DNA from: Agapanthus africanus
Taxonomy: Eukaryota; Streptophyta; Magnoliopsida; Asparagales; Amaryllidaceae
NCBI GenBank assembly: GCA_030015575.1
Contig: JASDDO010000026.1
Location: forward strand, 70,643,433 to 70,707,432
Direction: 5' to 3'
DNA length: 64,000 nucleotides
Numbering within the stretch: the stretch's first letter is position 1; every line of letters begins with the position of its first letter. Shown here piece after piece: positions 9,500 through 21,150 of the stretch. A model generated the notes under the pieces. That model did not search any database. It saw only the letters and a list, made by a program, of their open reading frames with translations, and had not been told where the DNA came from. A program made the position numbers and the translations under genes.

Positions 9500-12491
9500 T
9501 ATTTGTGATACTCGATCTGCAGAGGTTCCGTTAGACCGGGTCCCGGTAGTTTGTGAGTTCCCTGATGTTTTCCCTGATGAGCTACCTGGGCTACCGCCTG
9601 AGCGCGATGTTGAGTTCTGCATTGATTTGATTCCCGGTTCGGGGCCTATTTCTATACCGCCTTATCGGATGGCCCCGGCAGAGCTTCGAGAGCTGAAGGA
9701 TCAGTTGCAGGATTTGTTAGATAAGGGGCTTATTCGACCGAGTGTTTCTCCGTGGGGTGCTCCGGTCCTGTTTGTCAAGAAGAAGGATGGAAGTTTGCAC
9801 TTATGTATCGACTACCGCCAGCTGAACAAAGTTACCGTTCGAAACAGATATCCGTTGCCGCGCATTGATGATTTGTTCGACCAGCTTCAGGGTGCGGGGT
9901 ATTTTTCGAGGATCGACTTGCGATCAGGATACCATCAGCTGCGAGTTCGACAGGAGGATATACCGAGGACAGCTTTCCGCACGCGCTACGGCCACTACGA
10001 GTTTTTGGTGATGTCGTTCGGACTCACCAACGCCCCAGCAGCATTCATGGATTTGATGAACCGTACATTCAGGCCGTATCTTGACTTGTTCATCATCGTG
10101 TTTATCGACGATATCTTGGTGTACTCCCGGAGCAGAGAGGAGCACGAGCAGCACTTGCGGATTACGTTACAGACTCTGAGGGAGCACCAGCTGTTCGTGA
10201 AGTTCTCCAAGTGTGCATTCTGGCTGGACAGCGTCGGATTCTTGGGTCACGTGGTTACGAGAGACGGCATTTGTGTGGACCCGAAGAAGATTGAGGCTGT
10301 TCAGCAGTGGGCCCGACCTACATCGGTTACTGAGATCCGTAGTTTTCTAGGCCTGGCAGGCTACTACAGGCGTTTTGTTCAGGACTTCTCCCGTATAGCT
10401 GCACCTTTGACCTGTTTGACCCGGAAGGGAGTTCCTTTCGTTTGGACAGAGGGGTGCGAGCGCAGTTTTCAGCAGCTACGGACTTGTTTGACTACGGCGC
10501 CGGTTTTATCTTTGCCTTCGGGATCAGGCGGATTTGTTGTCTACTGTGATGCTTCGCGAGTGGGATTAGGATGCGTATTGATGCAGCATGGCCGGGTGAT
10601 CGCTTATGCTTCTCGGCAGTTGAAGAAGCATGAACAGAACTACCCCACTCATGATTTGGAGATGGCTGCAGTGGTCTTTGCACTGAAGATTTGGCGACAT
10701 TACCTTTACGGCGAGTCGTGTCAGATATTCACCGATCACAAGAGCTTAAAGTACATATTTCAGAAGCGAGACCTGAACCTCAGACAGCGTCGTTGGATGG
10801 AGTTGGTGAAAGACTACGACTGTGAGATCTTATATCACCCCGGCAAGGCGAATGTGGTGGCAGATGCGTTGAGTAGGAGGCCCAGGGGTAGTCTATCCTT
10901 TTTGCGCGCAGTGCAGAGGCAGTCGTCAGCAGATTGGCAGATGTTATGCGACAGCCGAGTTGAGTTCGAGTTCACTCAGACAGGGGGACATCTCGCGCAT
11001 GTTCGTGCACGCCCACAGTTGCTTGACCGTATATATGAGGCACAGCGCAGTGACGACCGTTGCTCAGAGATCATGGCACAGATGGGACAGGGCAGATTTT
11101 CCGAGTTCGTGATTGACGATCAGGGGATTTTACGATATGGATCTAGACTGTGCGTACCAGATGCTGATGGATTGCGGCGCGACATTCTTGAGGAGGCACA
11201 CCGATCAGTGTATAGTGTCCACCCCGGTTCCACCAAGATGTACCATGATATGAGAGAGACCTACTGGTGGGACGGGATGAAGAGGGACATTGCGAAGTTC
11301 GTTTCGAGATGCCTGACTTGTCAGCAAGTCAAGGCCGAGCACCAGAGGCCCGCAGGAGAGCTACAGCCGTTACCCATTCCAGAGTGGAAATGGGAACAGA
11401 TTTCGATGGACTTCATTGTGGGTCTACCCAGGACCAGTCGAGGGTACGACTCTATCTGGGTGATCGTGGATAGATTGACGAAAGCGGCTCACTTCCTACC
11501 AGTGAAGACCACTTTCAGCTTCACTCAGTATGCTCAGCTCTATATTGACGAGATCGTGCGACTACACGGCGTACCGACTTGTATCGTGTCAGATCGAGGC
11601 ACTCAGTTCACCAGCCGACTTTGGCAGAGACTTCAGGAGGCTTTGGGCACTCGTTTGAGCTTCAGCACAGCGTTTCATCCGCAGACAGACGGACAGTCAG
11701 AGCGGACCATTCAGACTCTCGAGGACATGCTCAGAGCGTGCGTTTTAGACTTTGGTGGTAGCTGGGATCTTCATTTACCGCTAGTGGAGTTCTCCTACAA
11801 CAACAGCTTCCAGGATACTATTCAGATGGCACCTTTCGAGGCATTGTATGGGAGGAGATGCAGATCGCCCGTTTGTTGGACAGAGCTCAGCGAGAGCAGT
11901 ATTTTGGGGCCGCAGCTTGTTGAGGAGACGACAGCGAAGATACAGTTGATCCGAGACCGGATGAGAGCGGCTTAGAGCAGGCAGAAATCGTATGCAGACA
12001 GGCGCCGTCGCAGATTAGAGTTCGCAGTTGGCGACCATGTTTTTCTGAAAGTCTCTCCGATGAAGGGCGTGATGCGTTTTGGGCAAAAGGGGAAGCTTAG
12101 CCCTAGATTCGTAGGTCCCTTCGAGATCCTTGAGCGTGTCGGCGCAGTTGCATATCGTTTGGCTCTTCCACCCAGCTTTCCCGATGTTCACCCCGTCTTC
12201 CATGTTTCGATGCTCCGCAAGTACCTTCACGACCCTTCGCATGCGATTCAGCACCCGACAGTCCAGCTAGAGCGCGACCTTTCTTTTGCAGAGCAGCCGG
12301 TGGCCATCTTGGATCGGCAGGTGAAGAAGTTGAGGTCGAAGATTATACCAACCGTCAGGGTCCTTTGGCGTAGCCCGAGCAGCGAGAAGGTTACCTGGGA
12401 GACCGAGGGCGAGATGAGGAAGAAATATCCCCATCTCTTTGAAGGTACACGTAGCTATATTTTTTTAAATTCGGGGACCGAATTTCTTTAA
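9496..12491 (+). pseudogene. pol: Tekay-like pol, copy 1 (5'-truncated; RT, RNase H, integrase, chromodomain)
   Basis: Nearly identical to the second copy from 18145 onward. It lacks the 5' LTR, gag and protease. The RT has FIDDILVYS (about 10100), RNase H has YCDASRVG and TDHKSLKY, and integrase has the HHCC region and the D, D, E residues in SMDF, SDRGTQF and GQSERT. A TAG at 11973-11975 interrupts the frame shortly after the integrase core; the other copy has CAG there. After the stop the frame continues to 12491 with a chromodomain-like end (VRVLWRSPS, VTWETEGEM). An open frame from 9399 fuses V LTR codons to this pol, but that is a product of the junction. Confidence 0.9.
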
Positions 12492-12502
12492 GGGGGGAAG
12501 AT
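12490..12502 (+). other. Tekay copy 1 polypurine tract
   Basis: AAGGGGGGAAGAT directly before the LTR start TGTAGCG at 12503. The same tract precedes the second LTR. Confidence 0.8.
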
Positions 12503-15500
12503 TGTAGCGTCTTGAAAAGTCGTTTTGGTGTTTTCCTGAAATTCGGTGAAAATTCGGTATTTTTCCGAAAACCGTCTTTCTCGTTATTTTGCAGTTTAGG
12601 GCTAATTATACCTAAAATGGATAGGTAATTGCTTGTTTTTAGTAGCTAATGAGTTACTTATGAAATTCCGGTCGTTTAAAAATTTTCCCTAATTTTTCAA
12701 TTTTTTAATATTATTTTAAGCCGGTAAGAAAATACATTAAATTAGCGATAAATACAAATTTTTCCGGGCTAATTTTAATCTTTAAAATTATGATAATTAA
12801 AATCTAGTTGTAACATAAATTTTTAGTATTTTATTTTGATTTTTAACTAATTTTTATTATAGGAAGCGAAATTATTGAATTTTAAGCTAAAACTTGCAAA
12901 TTTTGACTTGTAGGGGGTCTTTTTGCATAAAACTTCTTTTGTAAAACTCCTCTCTCTCTTCCCTCAGCCCTAGGACAGCCCCACCTTGATCAAGTCCAGA
13001 AATTTCTGGCCTCTCATTGATTTTCTTTCATGTGTGGAATTGTTTTGTTTAGGAATTTATTTTAAATATAATTGTTGAAGTATGGTGCATTGACTTTTGG
13101 GGAGTTGACCAATGACTTTTCCTACACACCCACACCCTCCCCTTCCCCCTAATCTGGCCGAAACCTGCACTCCCTCCTCTTCATCTCTTTTCTTTTCATT
13201 TCTTCAAAATTCTTCATGTTTAATTCAACAAAATTGCAATTTCAAGCTTACAAATTAAACCCATCCTTCATCTTTCTTTTCCTTCACCTCCCTAGCTTGG
13301 ATCTTGATGCTTGAGGCCATCATTTGGAGCAAATTTATTCTTGCTAGATCTCAAATTGAGGTATAATTTCCATCAAGTTAATTTCTTTTGGCTAAATTCC
13401 TTTAATTATATGGTTTTAGTGTTAAAAGTTTAGTTAATTTCTAATCTAGTTTATAAAAGAGTAGTTTGTTTTAATCTAGGGTTTGTTAGCACACCATTAT
13501 GTGGTTAATTAAATTTATTTTGCTTGCTAGTTCCTACACAACCAAATCAAAGAAGTTACCTTGTTTATGTGGTCTTCAAATTATGCTAATTTAGTTAATT
13601 TTAAAAGTTTGATTTTGGTTGTAAATTGTTGTTTTAGGAAATTCAAGAGAGGGTTTATGTATGGAAAATGGGTTGTGAAGCATGATAAATGAGTTGAATT
13701 AGGGTTTAGAAACCATTATTTAGTTGATTAAATCTAATTTTTTATCTAGTTGTTTTGCTAACCTAATCTAGAAGGTTAACTTGCTAATTGAGTTATAAAT
13801 TAGTGTTAATTTAAGGTTTTCATATATAGTTTGGATTAAGAATTGCTAGGTTATATAATTCAAGTAATGGTTGTTTATGGAAAATAGGTTTTGAATTTTT
13901 GCTAATGTGTTGTAATTATAGTGTTTGTAGATTGCTTGTTGTGTGGTTGGATTGTGATAACCGTATCGCTAATTTTCGATTTTTTGCACCAAAATTGCTA
14001 GTTTGTGCTTACTAGGTTTTTATTAAAATTATTTGGTGAATTATTTGTGATACCTTGGGGATGTTTTTAGCATCTCCTATGACGTTTAGGATGCGTGAGC
14101 TCGGAGTTTTGAGTAGTCGGGTTTTAGTTTTGCCGGGCGACCAAATCGGCGATTTTTGGCAGTTTTTGCGATTTTCGCGTGTGTTCCGTGCACTTTGTGC
14201 ACGTTGTACCTAGCTAGCGAACATTAGTAGTTTCGTTGGGGTTTTGCGTCGTTCTTGATATGTAACCTTATGTTTGGTATTGATGTAAATTCCAGGTTCG
14301 GTCGTGGAGACGTCAGACGCGGCGCGAAAGGGGAAAGCGGTGATTGGACACAGCTAGCCAGGGATTCCGGTAAGTAGATGTAACATCTACGGGGGACTAT
14401 CGTTGGATGGCGCAAGCCGCCCGATAGTTTTAGTAACTTACAAGATTCTTAGTGATGTTAGTAATTAGGGGTGAAATACTTATTTGATTTTTGCTGCATC
14501 CATGCATTATATTGACATACCTATACGAAACCATTTTATAGGACACCTGCACCATTGCCAGGGTTTTTATATGCAGCACGAGCACTATTCATGCTTACAC
14601 ACACACCCTGGTAATTGCCATACCACCACACTAGATAACCTTTAAATTGAAACCTTTTACTAATTGATACTTAAACTTGTGCTATTGCCTTTAATTCCTT
14701 AAAATGAAACCGTAGGATTGCTATTCATGTGCATGTACTTCATCATATTAATTGTTCATGCCTAATCTATTAATCACACATCGCAACTTGATTATTGATA
14801 CCATATGCATTCATTATCATTGACATATGCACTTATGAGGATTTCTTGAGATTTTATGATATTTCTGGATTTCGGGGGAAAGCCGCAAAATATCAAACTT
14901 ACTATATTTTTTAAAATATGTAAATTGCGGTTTTCTAGTGATGTAAGTGTCGTCCACCATGAGTTTGCTATGGTTTTGGAAATCCGTGTCGAGGAGTGGA
15001 GGAACCGTCACGGGTACATGGTGGGCCCGGTAAGGTACCCCGGGGCAAGAGGAATGTGGTGTTGACGTTGAGCCTGGCAGGAGACGGATTACCTACCGGT
15101 GACTGTTTGGGACGGCGGATATCCAGAGGATACCGACCGTGGCCGCTAGATGATGAGATATTGATATTTGAGATGGGTCAGCCGGACGGCTGAGGCCAGA
15201 GATACTATGACATGGATTTATGAGATTTGAGACAGCTTTTAGGTGTCGTTGCTGGACACCGGTTCTCGTCGATTCCTTGAGTATTATGCTGGCATTATAA
15301 AAGAGTTTCAAAAACAAAAAGAGATAAAATGTTTCTTATAGATACCTATTGAGACCTCAGATATTCATGTTGCATACATATTCGTACACTGATGTTGTAT
15401 ACACACCTGCTAGTGCATCCATTCATACCTGTATTTTAGATGCTAGGATGCTTGTGTGCATGCATACGATAGCCTTTGTAGATGTTATTTATTGCTCACG

Positions 15501-16169
15501 AGTTGGCAACTCATCCCCGTTGTGCCGCAGCCTTTTGCAGGTCCGCTCCGTCAGTACAGTAGCGGCGGGCGCACTTGTTCTTTTGCCTCTTTTTCCTGGA
15601 CTCGAGGTTTTGCTCATAGGTGGGTCATGTTATTATTTTTGTACCACCTTGTATATTCTTTGTATCTAGTGTACTCCATCTACTGTTTCTACCAGTATTA
15701 TTGTATTGACCTAGAGATGAGACTGTGAGGTTTGTGGACTTTTATGCTGTATTTTGGGGTCGAGCTCACTTGAGTCGACATGCTGTTTTTTCTTATGCTT
15801 CATTATGATTATTTTGCTTGTTGTTGCTTTATATTGCGTGGGATTTGTGACCGCCTTATGGCGAAGAGCTAGCTCCCGCTTGGGGATGCCCTATTTTGTT
15901 GGATTCATATATATTTTGTTGTACCCATTTTGGGGGCCAGTATTTACAAAGGAGACTCTGCCGAAATTTTCGGAAAAATTGGTATTGTTCTTAAAAAAGG
16001 GTTTTACATAACTTATTTGATAAACTCTCTTTCAATTGATTGGGTTTTCTTCACTCTTTTGCTTAATTGGTTTTGTTTTCTGGGCTTTGGCTTACTTATT
16101 TTACGGACGTCTTTAGACGTTTCGTAAACTTAAGTGCCAGTCACGTTCCGTACCCTGCGGGTCGTGACA
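12503..16169 (+). mobile_element. Tekay LTR 1 (middle LTR of the array)
   Basis: A 3667-base LTR starting TGTAGCGTCTTG and ending GTCGTGACA. It serves both as 3' LTR of pol copy 1 and 5' LTR of the full copy. By eye it differs from LTR 2 (21151-24818) at roughly 40-45 positions, a little over 1 percent, so the array is young. Many differences are C/T or G/A. No coding region is supported; short open frames near 15350-16000 are shared by both LTRs but look like chance. Confidence 0.95.
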
Positions 16170-16173
16170 AAGT

Positions 16174-16185
16174 TGGTATCAGAGC
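16174..16185 (+). other. Tekay primer binding site
   Basis: TGGTATCAGAGC, complementary to the 3' end of the initiator methionine tRNA, four bases after the LTR end. This is the usual site in plant chromoviruses. Confidence 0.95.
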
Positions 16186-16405
16186 GATAGGTTTTACCTT
16201 TTTGAGTGTAGGATGACCCTTGGTAGATGGAGTAAGTGACTTAAGCAGGGTAACGTAGCGTGCGTATGTCCGCGGCATACTTGCGATACGGTACTCCGCC
16301 TAAGTGACTTTAGGATATACTTGCTTGAAAATTCCTTCTAAAATTCCGTGTATCCTATGATCCTATTGCACTGTTCTTACTATCCGTTTTCCTGTAACAG
16401 CCACT

Positions 16406-19400
16406 ATGCCGCCGAAGGCTACGAGGGCATAGAGGGCTGCCGCCAGAGACGAGATTCGAGCTGGCTCGTCCGAGACTAGGACTGAGCAGGGTGGTATGCC
16501 TACGCCGCAGGGACAGACCGATCCACCTTCCCCAGGCCGTATGGATAGGCTCGAGACTGGTATGGAGGAGTTGCGACAGATGATGGGAGGCATGCAGGAG
16601 CTACGTCAGATGGTAGGATCCCTAGTTGCAGCCAGTCGTACACCGAGGCCGGATGACGTACCTACTACATCACAGACGACCATGATACCTGCTCCTACTA
16701 CTACCACCGTGACCATCCCGGTTTCACTACAGGATTTCTTGAGGCTGAGACCTCCAGTATTCACCGGCACCGAGGCAGTGGAGGACCCACAGACGTTCCT
16801 TGACAGTTTAGCCAGGATCTGCTGTTCGGTGAGATGTTCGGATGATCGATGGGTAGAGCTTGCGAGTTTCCGACTAGAGGGTCTCGCGCAGACATGGTGG
16901 GAGTCAGTCTTGAGAGGTCGAGCTGCAGGTCTACCGCCTATGACTTGGGTCGAGTTTACAGCGGTCTTTCTAGCCCGTTTCCTTCCAGAGAGCGTTCGTG
17001 ACGCCAGAGCTCGTAGCTTCGAGGCCTTAGTCAAGACACCTGGGATGACGGTGTCTGAGTATGACATCCAGTTTACACAGTTATCCCGATATGCTCAGTA
17101 TTTGGTGGATACCGAGGAGAAGATGGTGAAGAGGTTCGTACAGGGACTTGATGCCCAGCTATATCTTGCCATTGGCGCCCAGCACTACGACACTTATTCA
17201 GCTGCTATGGATACGGCATTGCGGATGGAGGCACGCATATCACGGACTTCGGCCGTTTCTGGGCCAAAGAGGATTCGCACCGATGTACCGTCTCAGAGGC
17301 AGCGCGCCAGATTCTTCCCGAGAGATAGGCCTGGCAGAGGATTTGGGCGGGGACAGTTATATGGTTCTTATCCCCAGGGGCAGCAGCCGTCGCCAGGGTG
17401 TTTTGGGTGCGGGAGTCCGCACCATCTTGTCAGAGACTGTCCGGTGAGACGACAGGGAGTAGCGACAGTTCCGCATGTGACCCTACCACCATCACCACCC
17501 TCTCCTCAGAGAGCCCTACTTCCTACCCCAGGCGATGCTCCACGCCAGTTAGGTGCACCGAGAGGCCGTGGACGCGGCGGTCCTGTTCAGAGAGGACGAG
17601 GAGGCAGAGGCCGAGGTCGAGGTCAGCCCGCTACCGGTGGAGGACAGGCCCGAGTTTTTGCTTTGACACCGCAGGATGCGCAGGCATCCAATGCCGTTGT
17701 GACAGGTACCTTGCCAGTTTGTTCTTTCGACGCCCGGGTATTATTCGACCCAGGTTCCACACATTCGTACGTCTCTACACACTTTGCACCGATGTTGGGC
17801 CGTGAGTCGTCGTCGTTAGATCATCCGCTTGTTGTTAGTACTCCGGTAGGCGAGTCGTTTGTCGCTCGGTTTGTATTTCGTTTGTGTTCCGTTCGTATCG
17901 GGGAGAGGGATTCATCGGTTGATTTGATTCTCCTCGATATGTTGGACTTTGATGTGCTTCTGGGCATGGATTGGCTAGCCACTTGTTATGCTTCGGTGGA
18001 CTGCCGTGAGAAGGCAGTCAGATTTAGCTTTCCGGGAGAGCCAGTCCTTGTTACTCAGGGAGACCGCAGTGTCACCCTTCCCAGCTTAATTTCGTCTCTT
18101 CGCGCTGGTCAGCTCTTGCGGAAGGGATGTCAGGGATTCTTAGCGTGTATTTATGATACTCGAGCTGCAGAGGTTCCGTTAGACCGGGTCCCGGTAGTTT
18201 GTGAGTTCCCTGATGTTTTCCCTGATGAGCTACCTGGGCTACCGCCTGAGCGCGATGTTGAGTTCTGCATTGATTTGATTCCCGGTTCGGGGCCTATTTC
18301 TATACCGCCTTATCGGATGGCCCCGGCAGAGCTTCGAGAGCTGAAGGATCAGTTGCAGGATTTGTTAGATAAGGGGCTTATTCGACCGATTGTTTCTCCG
18401 TGGGGTGCTCCGGTCCTGTTTGTCAAGAAGAAGGATGGAAGTTTGCGCTTATGTATCGACTACCGCCAGCTGAACAAAGTTACCGTTCGAAACAGATATC
18501 CGTTGCCGCGCATTGATGATTTGTTCGACCAGCTTCAGGGTGCGGGGTATTTTTCGAGAATCGACTTGCGATCAGGATACCATCAGCTGCGAGTTCGACA
18601 GGAGGATATACCGAGGACAGCTTTCCGCACGCGCTACGGCCACTACGAGTTTTTGGTGATGTCGTTCGGACTCACCAACGCCCCAGCAGCATTCATGGAT
18701 TTGATGAACCGTACATTCAGGCCGTATCTTGACTTGTTCATCATCGTGTTTATCGACGATATCTTGGTGTACTCCCGGAGCAGAGAGGAGCACGAGCATT
18801 ACTTGCGGATTACGTTACAGACTCTGAGGGAGCACCAGCTGTTCGCGAAGTTCTCCAAGTGTGCATTCTGGCTGGACAGCGTCGGATTCTTGGGTCACGT
18901 GGTTACGAGAGACGGCATTTGTGTGGACCCGAAGAAGATTGAGGCTGTTCAGCAGTGGGCCCGACCTACATCGGTTACTGAGATCCATAGTTTTCTAGGC
19001 CTGGCAGGCTACTACAGGCGTTTTGTTCAGGACTTCTCCCGTATAGCTGCACCTTTGACCGGTTTGACCCGGAAGGGAGTTCCTTTCGCTTGGACAGAGG
19101 GGTACGAGCGCAGTTTTCAGCAGCTACGGACTTGTTTGACTACGGCGCCGGTTTTATCTTTGCCTTCGGGATCAGGCGGATTTGTTGTCTACTGTGATGC
19201 TTCGCGAGTGGGATTAGGATGCGTATTGATGCAGCATGGCCGGGTGATCGCTTATGCTTCTCGGCAGTTGAAGAAGCATGAACAGAACTACCCCACTCAT
19301 GATTTGGAGATGGCTGCAGTGGTCTTTGCACTGAAGATTTGGCGACATTACCTTTACGGCGAGTCGTGTCAGATATTCACCGATCACAAGAGCTTAAAGT

Positions 19401-21139
19401 ACATATTTCAGCAGCGAGACCTGAACCTCAGACAGCGTCGTTGGATGGAGTTGGTGAAAGACTACGACTGTAAGATCTTATATCACCCCGGCAAGGCGAA
19501 TGTGGTGGCAGATGCGTTGAGTAGGAGGCCCGGGGGTAGTCTATCCTTTTTGCGCGCAGTGCAGAGGCAGTCGTCAGCAGATTGGCAGATGTTATGCGAC
19601 AGCCGAGTTGAGTTCGAGTTCACTCAGACAGGGGGACAGCTCGCGCATGTTCGTGCACGCCCACAGTTGCTTGACCGTATATATGAGGCACATCGCAGTG
19701 CCGACCGTTGCTCAGAGATCATGGCACAGATGGGACAGGGCAGATTTTCCGAGTTCGTGATTGACGATCAGGGGATTTTACGATATAGATCTAGACTGTG
19801 CGTACCAGATGCTGATGGATTGCGGCGCGACATTCTTGAGGATGCACACCGATCAGTGTATAGTGTCCACCCCGGTTCCACTAAGATGTACCATGATATG
19901 AGAGAGACCTACTGGTGGGACGGGATGAAGAGGGACATTGCGGAGTTCGTTTCGAGATGCCTGACTTGTCAGCAAGTCAAGGCCGAGCACCAGAGGCCCG
20001 CGGGAGAGCTACAGCCGTTACCCATTCCAGAGTGGAAATGGGAACAGATTTCGATGGACTTCGTTGTGGGTCTACCCAGGACCAGTCGAGGGTACGACTC
20101 CATCTGGGTGATCGTGGATAGATTGACGAAAGCGGCTCACTTCCTACCAGTGAAGACCACTTTCAGCTTCGCTCAGTATGCTCAGCTCTATATTGACGAG
20201 ATCGTGCGACTACACGGCGTACCGACTTGTATCGTGTCAGATCGAGGCACTCAGTTCACCAGCCGACTTTGGCAGAGACTTCAGGAGGCTTTGGGCACTC
20301 GTTTGAGCTTCAGCACAGCGTTTCATCCGCAGACAGACGGACAGTCAGAGCGGACCATTCAGACTCTCGAGGACATGCTCAGAGCGTGCGTTTTAGACTT
20401 TGGTGGTAGCTGGGATCGTCATTTACCGCTAGTGGAGTTCTCCTACAACAACAGCTTCCAGGATACTATTCAGATGGCACCTTTCGAGGCATTGTATGGG
20501 AGGAGATGCAGATCGCCCGTTTGTTGGACAGAGCTCAGCGAGAGCAGTATTTTAGGGCCGCAGCTTGTTGAGGAGACGACAGCGAAGATACAGTTGATCT
20601 GAGACCGGATGAGAGCGGCTCAGAGCAGGCAGAAATTGTATGCAGACAGGCGCCGTCGCAGATTAGAGTTCGCAGTTGGCGACCATGTTTTTCTGAAAGT
20701 CTCTCCGATGAAGGGCGTGATGCGTTTTGGGCAAAAGGGGAAGCTTAGCCCTAGATTCGTAGGTCCCTTCGAGATCCTTGAGCGTGTCGGCGCAGTTGCA
20801 TATCGTTTGGCTCTTCCACCCAGCTTTCCCGATGTTCACCCCGTCTTCCATGTTTCGATGCTCCGCAAGTACCTTCACGACCCTTCGCATGCGATTCAGC
20901 ATCCGACAGTCCAGCTAGAGCGCGACCTTTCTTTTGCAGAGCAGCCGGTGGCCATCTTGGATCGGCAGGTGAAGAAGTTGAGGTCGAAGATTATACCAAC
21001 CGTCAGGGTCCTTTGGCGTAGCCCGAGCAGCGAGGAGGTTACCTGGGAGACCGAGGGCGAGATGAGGAAGAAATATCCCCATCTCTTTGAAGGTACGCGT
21101 AGCTATATTTTTTTAAATTCGGGGACCGAATTTCTTTAA
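16406..21139 (+). pseudogene. gag-pol: Tekay-like gag-pol polyprotein, two stops
   Basis: A full chromovirus polyprotein in one frame. The likely start is ATG at 16406 (MPPKATRA), followed by TAG at 16430-16432; the frame reopens and a later ATG is at 16496. Domains in order: gag capsid (about 16730-17270), CCHC knuckle [14 protein letters not shown] (about 17400), protease [11 protein letters not shown] (about 17740), RT with FIDD (about 18750), RNase H with YCDAS, DLEMA, TDHKS and ADALS, integrase with HHCC and D, D, E, and a C-terminal chromodomain (about 20940-21100). A TGA at 20600-20602 cuts off the integrase tail and chromodomain; copy 1 has CGA there. All catalytic motifs look intact, so inactivation is recent. 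Confidence 0.93.
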
Positions 21140-21150
21140 GGGGGGAAGAT
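21140..21150 (+). other. Tekay copy 2 polypurine tract
   Basis: GGGGGGAAGAT between the polyprotein stop and LTR 2, identical to the tract before LTR 1. Confidence 0.8.

Noticed and set aside
15349-16011. Short hydrophobic open frames in Tekay LTRs, also 23998-24660
   Set aside because: Present in both LTRs only because the LTRs are nearly identical; no homology, composition follows T-rich LTR sequence.
17148-17805. Overlapping plus-strand open frames inside Tekay gag
   Set aside because: Shadows of the gag frame in a GC-richer region.
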